The notes beneath the pieces are model-generated. The model was not told the origin of the DNA. It saw nothing but the letters and a program-made list of their open reading frames with translations, and made no database searches. Position numbers and translations under genes: made by a program. From Planctomycetota bacterium (GTDB lineage Bacteria > Planctomycetota > Planctomycetia > Gemmatales > Gemmataceae), in assembly GCA_021807595.1 (NCBI GenBank), contig JAKBCS010000053.1, forward strand, positions 1 through 33,696: a stretch of 33,696 nt of DNA, in the 5' to 3' direction. Shown here in pieces: positions 1 through 7,465 of the stretch (its first letter is position 1; each line of letters starts with the position of its first letter).

Positions 1-127
1 GCTCAGGGGGAAGTTGGCGAGATGGCACGATTGGTACTACCTTGTACTTGCGACAAGAATGCGGATGTAATTCCTTCCCCCTTTATACGACACACGACTC
101 CATCTCGCAAAGCTGTTGATGGCCTCC
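1..127. other. Unique left flank, no gene recognised
   Basis: This stretch precedes the first copy of the duplicated block. I see no open frame, RNA fold or repeat in it that I can support. It may be the truncated end of an upstream intergenic region. Confidence 0.4.
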
Positions 128-293
128 TGTCCCCCGCTAGGGCAGCAACTCGTCTTCCATTTTACGTCTTCATGTGCTAATGGGGAGAGTCGTCCGGTTC
201 GTGCCGGTCAAGCGGGCAAGTTTGGCGGCATGAGTCGAGATCGCCCCGCTTGGATGGACCCCGGACACATTCACCGCATTTAGGAGGAAATCC

Positions 294-1442
294 ATGAAAT
301 ATCGCCTCGTATCTCCGCCCTCGCGTCGCGGCGTCGCCGTGGGGATGCTTGTTGTCGGTCTGGCCCTGCTGGCCGCCCGCGCCGGCAGCGGCTTGGCCGC
401 GAAAGACGGCGCGGCGGCGAATAAAGAACCGGATAAACAATCGTCGGTTCCCCAGATCCCCAAAGAACGGCTGCGCTACGAGGGCAAGACCTTCGAGCAG
501 TGGCGGGAAGTGATGTTCAGCGATCTGTCGCCGAAAACGCTCGCCGAGGCTCTGAATGCGATGGGCGCGTTTGGCCGCAAGGGGTACGGCCCCGAAGCGG
601 CGAGGGCGATCCTGAAGCGGATGGGCGACTATGATTCGGAAGGCGACGACGATCCGCAACATAACATTACGTTGACCGCGATAGGGAGTCTGGACAAAAT
701 TGGGCCGGCTGCTTTGCCACTGCTGCAAAGAGGGTTACAAGATAGCAACGGGAAGGTTCGCCTGTTTGCCATCACGGCATTGTCCGAGTTTAGAGACAAA
801 GCGGAACCAGCTGTCCCGGCGTTATTTCAAGCGATGGAGCATGGTGAGGTCGAAACGCGGATCGCGGCGCTCAACGCTCTATCCCATGTTAAGAGTTCGG
901 ATCGGAGGTACATACCCGCACTCATCAATGCTCTGAAAGACGACGCGACCGATGTCCGCCGAGCGGCCGCAGCACAGTTGACGTGGCGCGTCTGGGCTGA
1001 GCGAACGGACGTTTGGTCGGCTCTTGTCGGCGCGCTTCGAGATCGCGATGAGGAGGTGCGCCGCTCGGCGATTCATGGTTTGACGTACCCCGTCGCAACA
1101 CTCGGGCCGAAATTCAAGGACGCGGTTCCGGGTCTCGTCGCGGCACTGAAAAGTAACGAGTGCAACGAACTCCACGAAGTCGTTGCCATGCTGGCGGATA
1201 TTGGGCCGGCTGCCAAGGACGCCGTTCCGCTGCTGGAGCAATTCTTGAAAACGCCGCCGCCGAAAAGCCGATACGCGACACTCGATGACGGCTTTTGTCA
1301 TGGGGGGTATTCGCTGGAGGGATGGTTCCAGTGCCGTGTCTACGATGCGCTGGAAAAGATCATGGGTAAAAAGCCCACTTCTCCTCGTCCGCAGCCTACA
1401 CAGCCTACGCAGCCTGCCACGAGCGGTTACCCGAGTAGTTAA
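294..1442 (+). CDS. Secreted HEAT-repeat protein, copy 1
   Basis: This 382-residue protein has a hydrophobic N-terminal segment (about residues 14-36) after a basic start, consistent with a signal peptide or membrane anchor. A polar linker follows to about 60. A short motif of the kind seen before HEAT repeats in planctomycete proteins comes next (Y-E-G-K-T-F-E-Q-W, 62-70). Alpha-helical HEAT/PBS-lyase-like repeats run from about 80 to 320, each with the A-(L/V)-P-(L/A)-L pattern, for example around 139-145, 173-178 and 308-314. The tail is rich in Pro, Gln and Thr. Start choice is firm: an AGGAGG box lies seven bases before the ATG. HEAT solenoids are protein-binding scaffolds; no partner can be inferred. 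An identical gene lies at 2885. Confidence 0.85.
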   Translation: MKYRLVSPPSRRGVAVGMLVVGLALLAARAGSGLAAKDGAAANKEPDKQSSVPQIPKERLRYEGKTFEQWREVMFSDLSPKTLAEALNAMGAFGRKGYGPEAARAILKRMGDYDSEGDDDPQHNITLTAIGSLDKIGPAALPLLQRGLQDSNGKVRLFAITALSEFRDKAEPAVPALFQAMEHGEVETRIAALNALSHVKSSDRRYIPALINALKDDATDVRRAAAAQLTWRVWAERTDVWSALVGALRDRDEEVRRSAIHGLTYPVATLGPKFKDAVPGLVAALKSNECNELHEVVAMLADIGPAAKDAVPLLEQFLKTPPPKSRYATLDDGFCHGGYSLEGWFQCRVYDALEKIMGKKPTSPRPQPTQPTQPATSGYPSS

Positions 1443-1463
1443 CGGCGATTTAGGCCGGAAACA

Positions 1464-1494
1464 GCCGCCGTCATGCGTTCTTCCCGCGCTGGCG
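1464..1494 (-). repeat. Relict Uma2-type gene leader and start codon
   Basis: On the minus strand this piece reads like the leader and first codons (M-T-A-A) of the Uma2-family gene that starts at 2651. The shared part covers the G-C-rich leader, the AGAACGC spacer and the ATG. The frame stops after about 11 codons, inside the HEAT gene end. The same piece recurs in copy 2 near 4055-4085. I read it as a decayed fragment, not a working gene. Confidence 0.45.
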
Positions 1495-1593
1495 CGGCGG
1501 GCTCTGCGGAGTGCCCTTTCTTACGGCGTCTGAAACCGTTCACGCCGTCTGGGGCTGGGAAACGGGGATTGGCTCCAGGCGAATGATATGCAC

Positions 1594-1795
1594 TTAGGAC
1601 ACGACCTCGTAGCGATCGAAGTAGGGATCGGTTTCTAGAACGCGCAGTCCGATGAGGACAACTCGCTTGCCGATCCAAACGAGAGGCCGGTCCTTCTCCG
1701 TAACATCGTATGTCTTGCCGTTCGTTGTCACAATGCGGAATGGCGGGAACGGCTCCTTTTTCAACTCGGATTCCAAAATCTTGGGGAGCCATCAT
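1594..1795 (-). pseudogene. Small conserved-looking protein with frameshifted start, copy 1
   Basis: A minus-strand frame encodes about 60 residues (E-S-E-L-K-K-E-P-F-P-P-F-R-I-V ... Y-F-D-R-Y-E-V-V-S), a size and style typical of small planctomycete proteins of unknown function. In this frame the only start is TTG at 1776, without a good ribosome site. A strong site (AAAGGAG) precedes tandem ATG codons at 1795 and 1792 in another frame. Removing one C from the CCCC run near 1786 would join that ATG-ATG start to the frame and give M-M-A-P-K-I-L-E-S-E-L, a natural-looking start. So the gene is either broken by a one-base insertion, miscalled in sequencing, or uses TTG. Function is unknown. Confidence 0.5.
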
Positions 1796-1824
1796 AATTC
1801 CTGCTCCTTTGGTGCAAAGTAGAG

Positions 1825-1980
1825 TTAGCGATCTTCGATTTCCGCCAGCGCCGCGAACGGCGTGCCTTCGACGTATTCCAGAAACGCTCCGCCACCGGTC
1901 GAAACGTGCGTCATCTTCTCGGCCAAGCCGAACTCTTCGACCGCTTCCGCCGTCTCGCCGCCGCCGACAATGGTGATGCC
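1825..1980 (-). pseudogene. 3' fragment of phosphoglycerate kinase gene, copy 1
   Basis: Read on the minus strand, these 156 bases give 51 codons and a TAA stop. They match residues 346-396 of the intact phosphoglycerate kinase at 11267-12457, including the G-G-G-E-T and S-T-G-G-G-A nucleotide-binding motifs. Only the last few residues differ (ending A-E-I-E-D-R instead of A-Q-I-D-D-K). The match breaks abruptly upstream at 1981. There is no start codon and no upstream kinase sequence, so it cannot be functional. Confidence 0.88.
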
Positions 1981-2094
1981 CGAATCCACAAAAGGCCGAG
2001 TGAGCGAGAATGTTTAAATCAATACAAAATGATTGAAGGTAAGTTTCTGCCGTGCCTTCGGCGAACCTCTTGAATGATCCCCTCCTCTTCGTCC

Positions 2095-2651
2095 CTATCC
2101 CCATACGAATGAGTCAGCCGCGCTTCCCGACGGCGTGACTCCTCGCCCACCCCCCACGCGTTTCGCCGGACAGACACTGTAGATCTCGATTTGTCGATCC
2201 ACGAGATTGACGATCCAGTAACAGACAATACCGGCCTCGGCGTAGAGACGGCCTTTGTCGATGCGGTCGCCGTCCAGCGTCGAATCGGATACTTCGATGA
2301 CCAGTCCGATATCCGGCGGTTTGGGATGATGTTTCGCATAGGTCCGAGCGTTGCCGCGGACGAGGGCGGCGTCCGGCTCCGGTTCGCTGCGGCTCAGCGT
2401 GATGGCCGACTGCATCCGCAGCACCATGCCGCCGGCAGCAAACGCGGCAGCGTCTCTTGGATCGGTTGCAGGGCCACATCGTGGGGCGGATTGCGCGACA
2501 TTTTATGCACCAAATAGCCGTCGAGCAGTTCGAGATTGTCGTCTTCGGTGAGAACGCCGATGTCGATCAACTTGTGATACTCGGCCACGCTGAAACGACG
2601 GAAGCCTGCCATTTGACCCTGAAGAGGTAGATAAATGGTTGCCGCCGTCAT
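2095..2651 (-). pseudogene. Uma2-family (DUF820) PD-(D/E)XK-like protein, frameshifted
   Basis: A minus-strand gene starts at ATG 2651 (M-T-A-A-T-I-Y-L-P). It reads through a typical Uma2 N-terminus (F-S-V-A-E-Y-H-K-L-I, L-E-L-L-D-G-Y-L-V) to about 2427. The homology then continues in another frame: S-E-P-E-P-D-A-A-L-V-R-G, G-L-V-I-E-V-S-D-S-T and Y-W-I-V-N-L-V-D-R-Q-I-E-I-Y. A one-base shift around 2420-2430 joins the two, and without it the first frame stops at 2394. The core PD-(D/E)XK-like residues are still present. The normal C-terminus is lost: after E-I-Y-S near 2186 the frame runs into sequence shared with 4729-4776. Uma2 proteins are abundant nuclease-fold proteins of unclear role. 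Confidence 0.8.
2138..2186. repeat. Diverged extension of the duplicated block
   Basis: Beyond the exact duplication, bases 2138-2186 still align with 4729-4776, with substitutions and small length changes. The 4721-4740 copy contains the short palindrome GGCGTGGCTCCACGCC, which is degenerate here. This looks like an older dispersed repeat that sits at both duplication edges and may have served as a recombination site. Confidence 0.55.
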
Positions 2652-2884
2652 GCGTTCTCCCCTCGCTGGCGCTGCCAACGGGAATTAGGGTTTCTCTTGG
2701 ATCGGGCATTCCCGTCCGTGTCCCCCGCTAGGGCAGCAACTCGTCTTCCATTTTACGTCTTCATGTGCTAATGGGGAGAGTCGTCCGGTTCGTGCCGGTC
2801 AAGCGGGCAAGTTTGGCGGCATGAGTCGAGATCGCCCCGCTTGGATGGACCCCGGACACATTCACCGCATTTAGGAGGAAATCC

Positions 2885-4033
2885 ATGAAATATCGCCTCG
2901 TATCTCCGCCCTCGCGTCGCGGCGTCGCCGTGGGGATGCTTGTTGTCGGTCTGGCCCTGCTGGCCGCCCGCGCCGGCAGCGGCTTGGCCGCGAAAGACGG
3001 CGCGGCGGCGAATAAAGAACCGGATAAACAATCGTCGGTTCCCCAGATCCCCAAAGAACGGCTGCGCTACGAGGGCAAGACCTTCGAGCAGTGGCGGGAA
3101 GTGATGTTCAGCGATCTGTCGCCGAAAACGCTCGCCGAGGCTCTGAATGCGATGGGCGCGTTTGGCCGCAAGGGGTACGGCCCCGAAGCGGCGAGGGCGA
3201 TCCTGAAGCGGATGGGCGACTATGATTCGGAAGGCGACGACGATCCGCAACATAACATTACGTTGACCGCGATAGGGAGTCTGGACAAAATTGGGCCGGC
3301 TGCTTTGCCACTGCTGCAAAGAGGGTTACAAGATAGCAACGGGAAGGTTCGCCTGTTTGCCATCACGGCATTGTCCGAGTTTAGAGACAAAGCGGAACCA
3401 GCTGTCCCGGCGTTATTTCAAGCGATGGAGCATGGTGAGGTCGAAACGCGGATCGCGGCGCTCAACGCTCTATCCCATGTTAAGAGTTCGGATCGGAGGT
3501 ACATACCCGCACTCATCAATGCTCTGAAAGACGACGCGACCGATGTCCGCCGAGCGGCCGCAGCACAGTTGACGTGGCGCGTCTGGGCTGAGCGAACGGA
3601 CGTTTGGTCGGCTCTTGTCGGCGCGCTTCGAGATCGCGATGAGGAGGTGCGCCGCTCGGCGATTCATGGTTTGACGTACCCCGTCGCAACACTCGGGCCG
3701 AAATTCAAGGACGCGGTTCCGGGTCTCGTCGCGGCACTGAAAAGTAACGAGTGCAACGAACTCCACGAAGTCGTTGCCATGCTGGCGGATATTGGGCCGG
3801 CTGCCAAGGACGCCGTTCCGCTGCTGGAGCAATTCTTGAAAACGCCGCCGCCGAAAAGCCGATACGCGACACTCGATGACGGCTTTTGTCATGGGGGGTA
3901 TTCGCTGGAGGGATGGTTCCAGTGCCGTGTCTACGATGCGCTGGAAAAGATCATGGGTAAAAAGCCCACTTCTCCTCGTCCGCAGCCTACACAGCCTACG
4001 CAGCCTGCCACGAGCGGTTACCCGAGTAGTTAA
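2885..4033 (+). CDS. Secreted HEAT-repeat protein, copy 2
   Basis: The product is identical over all 382 residues to the gene at 294, with the same AGGAGG ribosome site, signal-like N-terminus, HEAT repeats and Pro/Gln/Thr-rich tail. The upstream 166 bases are also the same, so both genes should share any promoter within the block. Because the copies are identical they may raise dosage, or may be one gene shown twice by an assembly error. Confidence 0.83.
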   Translation: MKYRLVSPPSRRGVAVGMLVVGLALLAARAGSGLAAKDGAAANKEPDKQSSVPQIPKERLRYEGKTFEQWREVMFSDLSPKTLAEALNAMGAFGRKGYGPEAARAILKRMGDYDSEGDDDPQHNITLTAIGSLDKIGPAALPLLQRGLQDSNGKVRLFAITALSEFRDKAEPAVPALFQAMEHGEVETRIAALNALSHVKSSDRRYIPALINALKDDATDVRRAAAAQLTWRVWAERTDVWSALVGALRDRDEEVRRSAIHGLTYPVATLGPKFKDAVPGLVAALKSNECNELHEVVAMLADIGPAAKDAVPLLEQFLKTPPPKSRYATLDDGFCHGGYSLEGWFQCRVYDALEKIMGKKPTSPRPQPTQPTQPATSGYPSS

Positions 4034-4184
4034 CGGCGATTTAGGCCGGAAACAGCCGCCGTCATGCGTTCTTCCCGCGCTGGCGCGGCGGGCTCTGCGG
4101 AGTGCCCTTTCTTACGGCGTCTGAAACCGTTCACGCCGTCTGGGGCTGGGAAACGGGGATTGGCTCCAGGCGAATGATATGCAC

Positions 4185-4386
4185 TTAGGACACGACCTCG
4201 TAGCGATCGAAGTAGGGATCGGTTTCTAGAACGCGCAGTCCGATGAGGACAACTCGCTTGCCGATCCAAACGAGAGGCCGGTCCTTCTCCGTAACATCGT
4301 ATGTCTTGCCGTTCGTTGTCACAATGCGGAATGGCGGGAACGGCTCCTTTTTCAACTCGGATTCCAAAATCTTGGGGAGCCATCAT
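4185..4386 (-). pseudogene. Small conserved-looking protein with frameshifted start, copy 2
   Basis: This is the exact copy of the element at 1594-1795, with the same CCCC run that takes the well-placed ATG-ATG start (4386 and 4383) out of frame with the 60-residue coding stretch. Finding the same shift in both copies means it predates the duplication, or that both copies were called from the same reads. Function is unknown. Confidence 0.5.
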
Positions 4387-4415
4387 AATTCCTGCTCCTT
4401 TGGTGCAAAGTAGAG

Positions 4416-4571
4416 TTAGCGATCTTCGATTTCCGCCAGCGCCGCGAACGGCGTGCCTTCGACGTATTCCAGAAACGCTCCGCCACCGGTCGAAACGTGC
4501 GTCATCTTCTCGGCCAAGCCGAACTCTTCGACCGCTTCCGCCGTCTCGCCGCCGCCGACAATGGTGATGCC
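4416..4571 (-). pseudogene. 3' fragment of phosphoglycerate kinase gene, copy 2
   Basis: This is the second copy of the 51-codon pgk tail, identical to 1825-1980 and closely matching codons 346-396 of the intact pgk at 11267-12457. It has no start and is not functional. Confidence 0.88.
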
Positions 4572-4831
4572 CGAATCCACAAAAGGCCGAGTGAGCGAGA
4601 ATGTTTAAATCAATACAAAATGATTGAAGGTAAGTTTCTGCCGTGCCTTCGGCGAACCTCTTGAATGATCCCCTCCTCTTCGTCCCTATCCCCATACGAA
4701 TGAGTCAGCCGCGCTTCCCGACGGCGTGGCTCCACGCCCACGCCTCCCACGCGGTTCGCCGGAAAGACACTTGATCCGCGAAGTTGAGAGAATGCGGGAA
4801 GAGGATGACGCCGAACGAACGCAAAACGGAG

Positions 4832-4937
4832 ATGGCGCTACCGGAGCGCGGGGTGTTGGAAGGATTGTGGATTCGCTGTCGGCAGTGCAAGGCTGCCATC
4901 CTTCACACAGAGGCCGAAGCGCGGCTCAACGTCTTTG
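4832..4937 (+). pseudogene. 5' fragment of accD (acetyl-CoA carboxylase beta subunit)
   Basis: The plus-strand frame from ATG 4832 reads A-L-P-E-R-G-V-L-E-G-L-W-I-R-C-R-Q-C-K and then E-A-E-A-R-L-N-V. This is the typical N-terminus of the carboxyltransferase beta subunit, with the first C-x-x-C half of its zinc finger. The expected second C-x-x-C does not follow: the match ends near 4937, and the frame runs on antisense to the end of the glycosyltransferase gene. No carboxyltransferase domain is present, so this is a relic some 35 codons long. Confidence 0.7.
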
Positions 4938-4958
4938 AGAAAGAAGACAAGATTCGCC

Positions 4959-6569
4959 TTATGGCCAGAGTTTGCGAATTGGTTTGTCGAGTCGATGCAC
5001 CGTGTAGCGACCGGATCGAAAGACGATCGGTTCCGACCATGGAAACGCCTCGGTCATCGGCTTGGAGAAAGGAATGGACGGTTGCGTCTGATAGGGATGC
5101 CAACCGATGCTTGTTAAATCGCTGACGGCGTATTTCGCTTGGCTCGTGGAGAGTTCCTCAAGCATCTGTTGACGGTGTGCGCGATACACACCTATTGCTT
5201 GTCCGTAAAAGAGATAGCGCACGGGGGGAACCCGATTCAATTCCTGATACAGCGGCATCGTTGCTTCGTGCAGGCAAAGTATGTCGTTTTGCGTCAATTC
5301 TTGCGAACGCAAAAAAACCTCGACACTCTCCAGATCCTCCCAATCCGTGGCCCCGCCCGTAACTCCCTGTTGCGGCGTGAGTGCCAATTGATCCTTTAAG
5401 CGGTTTGTGCTGCCCTCCGTCGCGCACTTCCACCAACATGCCAGTCGGGTCGGTCTCAACCCTGGATGAGTAAAGACAGTCAATCCGAAGAACAGCAGGA
5501 CATGGAACGCCAAAGCGAAACGCCATCCCGGATCGGTGGGAATGCGAATGCGTGCCGCAATCAACATCAAGGCCAGCAAAAGGGAAGGCGTCCAGTGATA
5601 AGGATACCAACCTTGGAACAACAATACTTGAGCAATCCAACTGAGATAAAGAATCGCCAACAATCCTTGGGAGAGGTGTTCGAGGGAGAGATTCGACTTG
5701 TTCCGGATAGCTTTTATCAGGCTGATGCCGGCCAAAGGCAGTGCTGCCAGATGGACGAGACACCACGGCATACTTGTAACGCACCAAAATTTGAAGTGTC
5801 GCCAGCGTAACGTCCAACGCATGAAATGATCTTGGTATTCGGGATTCCAATTGAGCATGATGTCCCAGAACGGCGTCCAAGCACCGCTTCTCCACAACCA
5901 AAAAGCGCCCGCTCCCCCACAAAGCAATCCGCCCATCAACAGTCCTGCTGTCTCTACGAGGAGAGCGCGCCAAGTGAAAAGTGTGCGGCAACGCCAAACG
6001 ATGCCAAATAGCCAACAGGCAAGCGCCGGTGCGGCAGCCATCGGCTTGATCCAAACGGCGCTGCCCCAAAGAAGCCCTTCGAGGACGGCCCAAGGAAAGG
6101 CCGGTTGGAATGCGAACAACTGTTGCCGTCGCAGGTACAAAGCGGCGAGACACGGCAACAGCATCCATACGTCGCGCTGATTTTGACACCATTCCGATGT
6201 GGAAAAGTAGTAAAAAAGCAGCGTCGCTGCCATCCATATTCGTCCATGACGCGGCATCGCGGCGAACCAGCGAACCAGAAGGCAAATGATGCCGGCAACA
6301 ACCACAAAGTCCGCAGCGCGTATGACCTCGGAACGCCAACCGAAAAGCGAACGAATGGTGAGATGCAGCCACGCCATGCCCGGCAAATTGGTATCGAAAC
6401 TATCGCGGTAGAGGACGCCGCCGCGCTGAATGATACGGGCGCAGATGTCGTAAAACGTGGCATCGACCCACGGAGCCATGCACAGAAAAATCGGCAAGCA
6501 AGCGATAAGCGTTAGCAATATTGCAGCTAGCGCGGACAAGTCTCGCCAAGTGTAACTTATGCTCTTCAT
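4959..6569 (-). CDS. GT-C / PMT-like membrane glycosyltransferase
   Basis: This protein of about 536 residues has multiple hydrophobic segments over the first 390 residues and a soluble C-terminal part of about 130. Near the first membrane helix it carries a charged loop with Y-R-D-S-F-D-T-N-L-P-G, the layout seen in dolichyl- or polyprenyl-phosphate sugar transferases of the PMT/ArnT group. These use lipid-linked sugars on the outer face of the membrane. The start is set at ATG 6569, two bases after the TAG of the upstream DUF1559 gene; a GTG at 6578 is an unlikely alternative. The coupling suggests the enzyme acts with the upstream operon products, perhaps glycosylating them. The substrate is not predictable. 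Confidence 0.7.
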   Translation of the reverse strand: MKSISYTWRDLSALAAILLTLIACLPIFLCMAPWVDATFYDICARIIQRGGVLYRDSFDTNLPGMAWLHLTIRSLFGWRSEVIRAADFVVVAGIICLLVRWFAAMPRHGRIWMAATLLFYYFSTSEWCQNQRDVWMLLPCLAALYLRRQQLFAFQPAFPWAVLEGLLWGSAVWIKPMAAAPALACWLFGIVWRCRTLFTWRALLVETAGLLMGGLLCGGAGAFWLWRSGAWTPFWDIMLNWNPEYQDHFMRWTLRWRHFKFWCVTSMPWCLVHLAALPLAGISLIKAIRNKSNLSLEHLSQGLLAILYLSWIAQVLLFQGWYPYHWTPSLLLALMLIAARIRIPTDPGWRFALAFHVLLFFGLTVFTHPGLRPTRLACWWKCATEGSTNRLKDQLALTPQQGVTGGATDWEDLESVEVFLRSQELTQNDILCLHEATMPLYQELNRVPPVRYLFYGQAIGVYRAHRQQMLEELSTSQAKYAVSDLTSIGWHPYQTQPSIPFSKPMTEAFPWSEPIVFRSGRYTVHRLDKPIRKLWP

Positions 6570-6571
6570 TA

Positions 6572-7465
6572 CTACCACTCAAAATCTATGACTTCTCCAC
6601 CTGCTCGTGTGGCAAGGGGAACCATGACAGATACAGCAGAGTAGGGAAGAAAATGTATCGATCCGTCCGCTAACAGGAAATTTGCACCACCCGGATGTAG
6701 ACTCCAAAAATGAAAGCGATCACACGAATTATTAGTTCGGCCGGGACCATAGCGAAAAGGTCCATTACACAAATCGCCTGGAACATTCGGGGATTCAACT
6801 AACATTCCCTCATCAGGACCACTAAAGGAAAAGGCGGCTGGGGATGCACTTGTATACCAACGTCCAGCTACGAATGTGTCAGGCGGAGGACGTTCACCCA
6901 GGATGAGGGTTTGACTCATCCCATCCGTAATTTGACTAAAGCGGATACCAGGACCGGGCATGCCAAGAGTTCCATCCCAAGAGCGACCGCCGCCTACACC
7001 CAAGTATGAAGAGTAAGCAGCTATCCCTCCACCTTGAGTGTATTTTGGGACATACAGGCGATAATCATCCGGGCAAATATATAATCGCACAACGGTACTA
7101 TAACCCAAATGGGGTGGGTTTATCCACGGTTGACGTACCGAGGTGAAAGCTTGCAAAGTATCGTTCCACAAGCCGCTTTGCTCGATCTCCGGTAAGATTA
7201 ACGCCATCCAGCTGAGCCAAGCATTTGGATCGTTGCTACCAATTTTTGCGGGTTGGGGTGGAAGTTGTCCAAAAATATCGTGGTGATTATGAAGTGCAAG
7301 ACCAATTTGTTTGAGGTTATTTAAACATGCGATCCTTGCCGACGATTCACGTGCCGATTGTACTGCGGAGAGGAGCAACCCCAACAATAGGCCGATTACT
7401 CCAATTACAATGATCAATTCGACAAGTGAAAACCCTGTATGTCGATTAGACCGAGGGAATAGCAT
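6572..7465 (-). CDS. DUF1559 pseudopilin-like protein
   Basis: This 297-residue protein opens with a type IV prepilin-like leader. A short basic stretch ends in Gly11, followed by F-S-L-V-E with the +5 glutamate, then a hydrophobic helix (about 15-34). This predicts processing by a prepilin peptidase. The DUF1559 body follows, with A-C-L-N-N-L-K-Q-I-G near 43-52 and the C-terminal motif H-P-G-G-A-N-F-L-L-A-D-G-S. DUF1559 proteins are greatly expanded in Planctomycetes; their role is not settled, and pseudopilus or surface structures are proposed. The ATG at 7465 overlaps the TAA of the upstream gene by one base and has an AGGAG site inside the upstream coding end. The gene is coupled downstream to the glycosyltransferase. 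Confidence 0.9.
   Translation of the reverse strand: MLFPRSNRHTGFSLVELIIVIGVIGLLLGLLLSAVQSARESSARIACLNNLKQIGLALHNHHDIFGQLPPQPAKIGSNDPNAWLSWMALILPEIEQSGLWNDTLQAFTSVRQPWINPPHLGYSTVVRLYICPDDYRLYVPKYTQGGGIAAYSSYLGVGGGRSWDGTLGMPGPGIRFSQITDGMSQTLILGERPPPDTFVAGRWYTSASPAAFSFSGPDEGMLVESPNVPGDLCNGPFRYGPGRTNNSCDRFHFWSLHPGGANFLLADGSIHFLPYSAVSVMVPLATRAGGEVIDFEW

Larger units (their letters stand above)
128..2137 (+). repeat. Duplicated block, copy 1 (about 2010 bp)
   Basis: The sequence matches 2719-4728 at a constant offset of 2591 bases. I found no difference when reading the two side by side, and every frame translates identically. The left edge is sharp: base 127 (C) against base 2718 (G). The right edge is at 2137/4728, after which the copies continue as a diverged match for about 50 bases. 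The block carries a HEAT-repeat gene, a small frameshifted gene on the minus strand and a 3' fragment of pgk. Identity over non-coding and pseudogene DNA points to a very recent duplication or an assembly duplication. Confidence 0.95.
2719..4728 (+). repeat. Duplicated block, copy 2 (about 2010 bp)
   Basis: This is the second direct copy of 128-2137, at offset 2591 and without visible differences. It begins right after the Uma2 gene leader and ends before an accD fragment. The two copies are separated by about 580 bases that hold the Uma2 pseudogene, so the arrangement is block-Uma2-block and not a seamless tandem duplication. Confidence 0.95.

Noticed and set aside
177-728. Antisense frame of 183 codons over the HEAT gene, seen twice
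   Set aside because: It occurs only as the complement of the HEAT gene, has no ribosome site and no recognisable domain; its duplication just follows the block duplication.
5158-6372. Long minus-strand frame of 404 codons
   Set aside because: It lies in another frame of the same strand as the GT-C gene, is low-complexity in style and has no family features; the membrane-protein frame is the real one.
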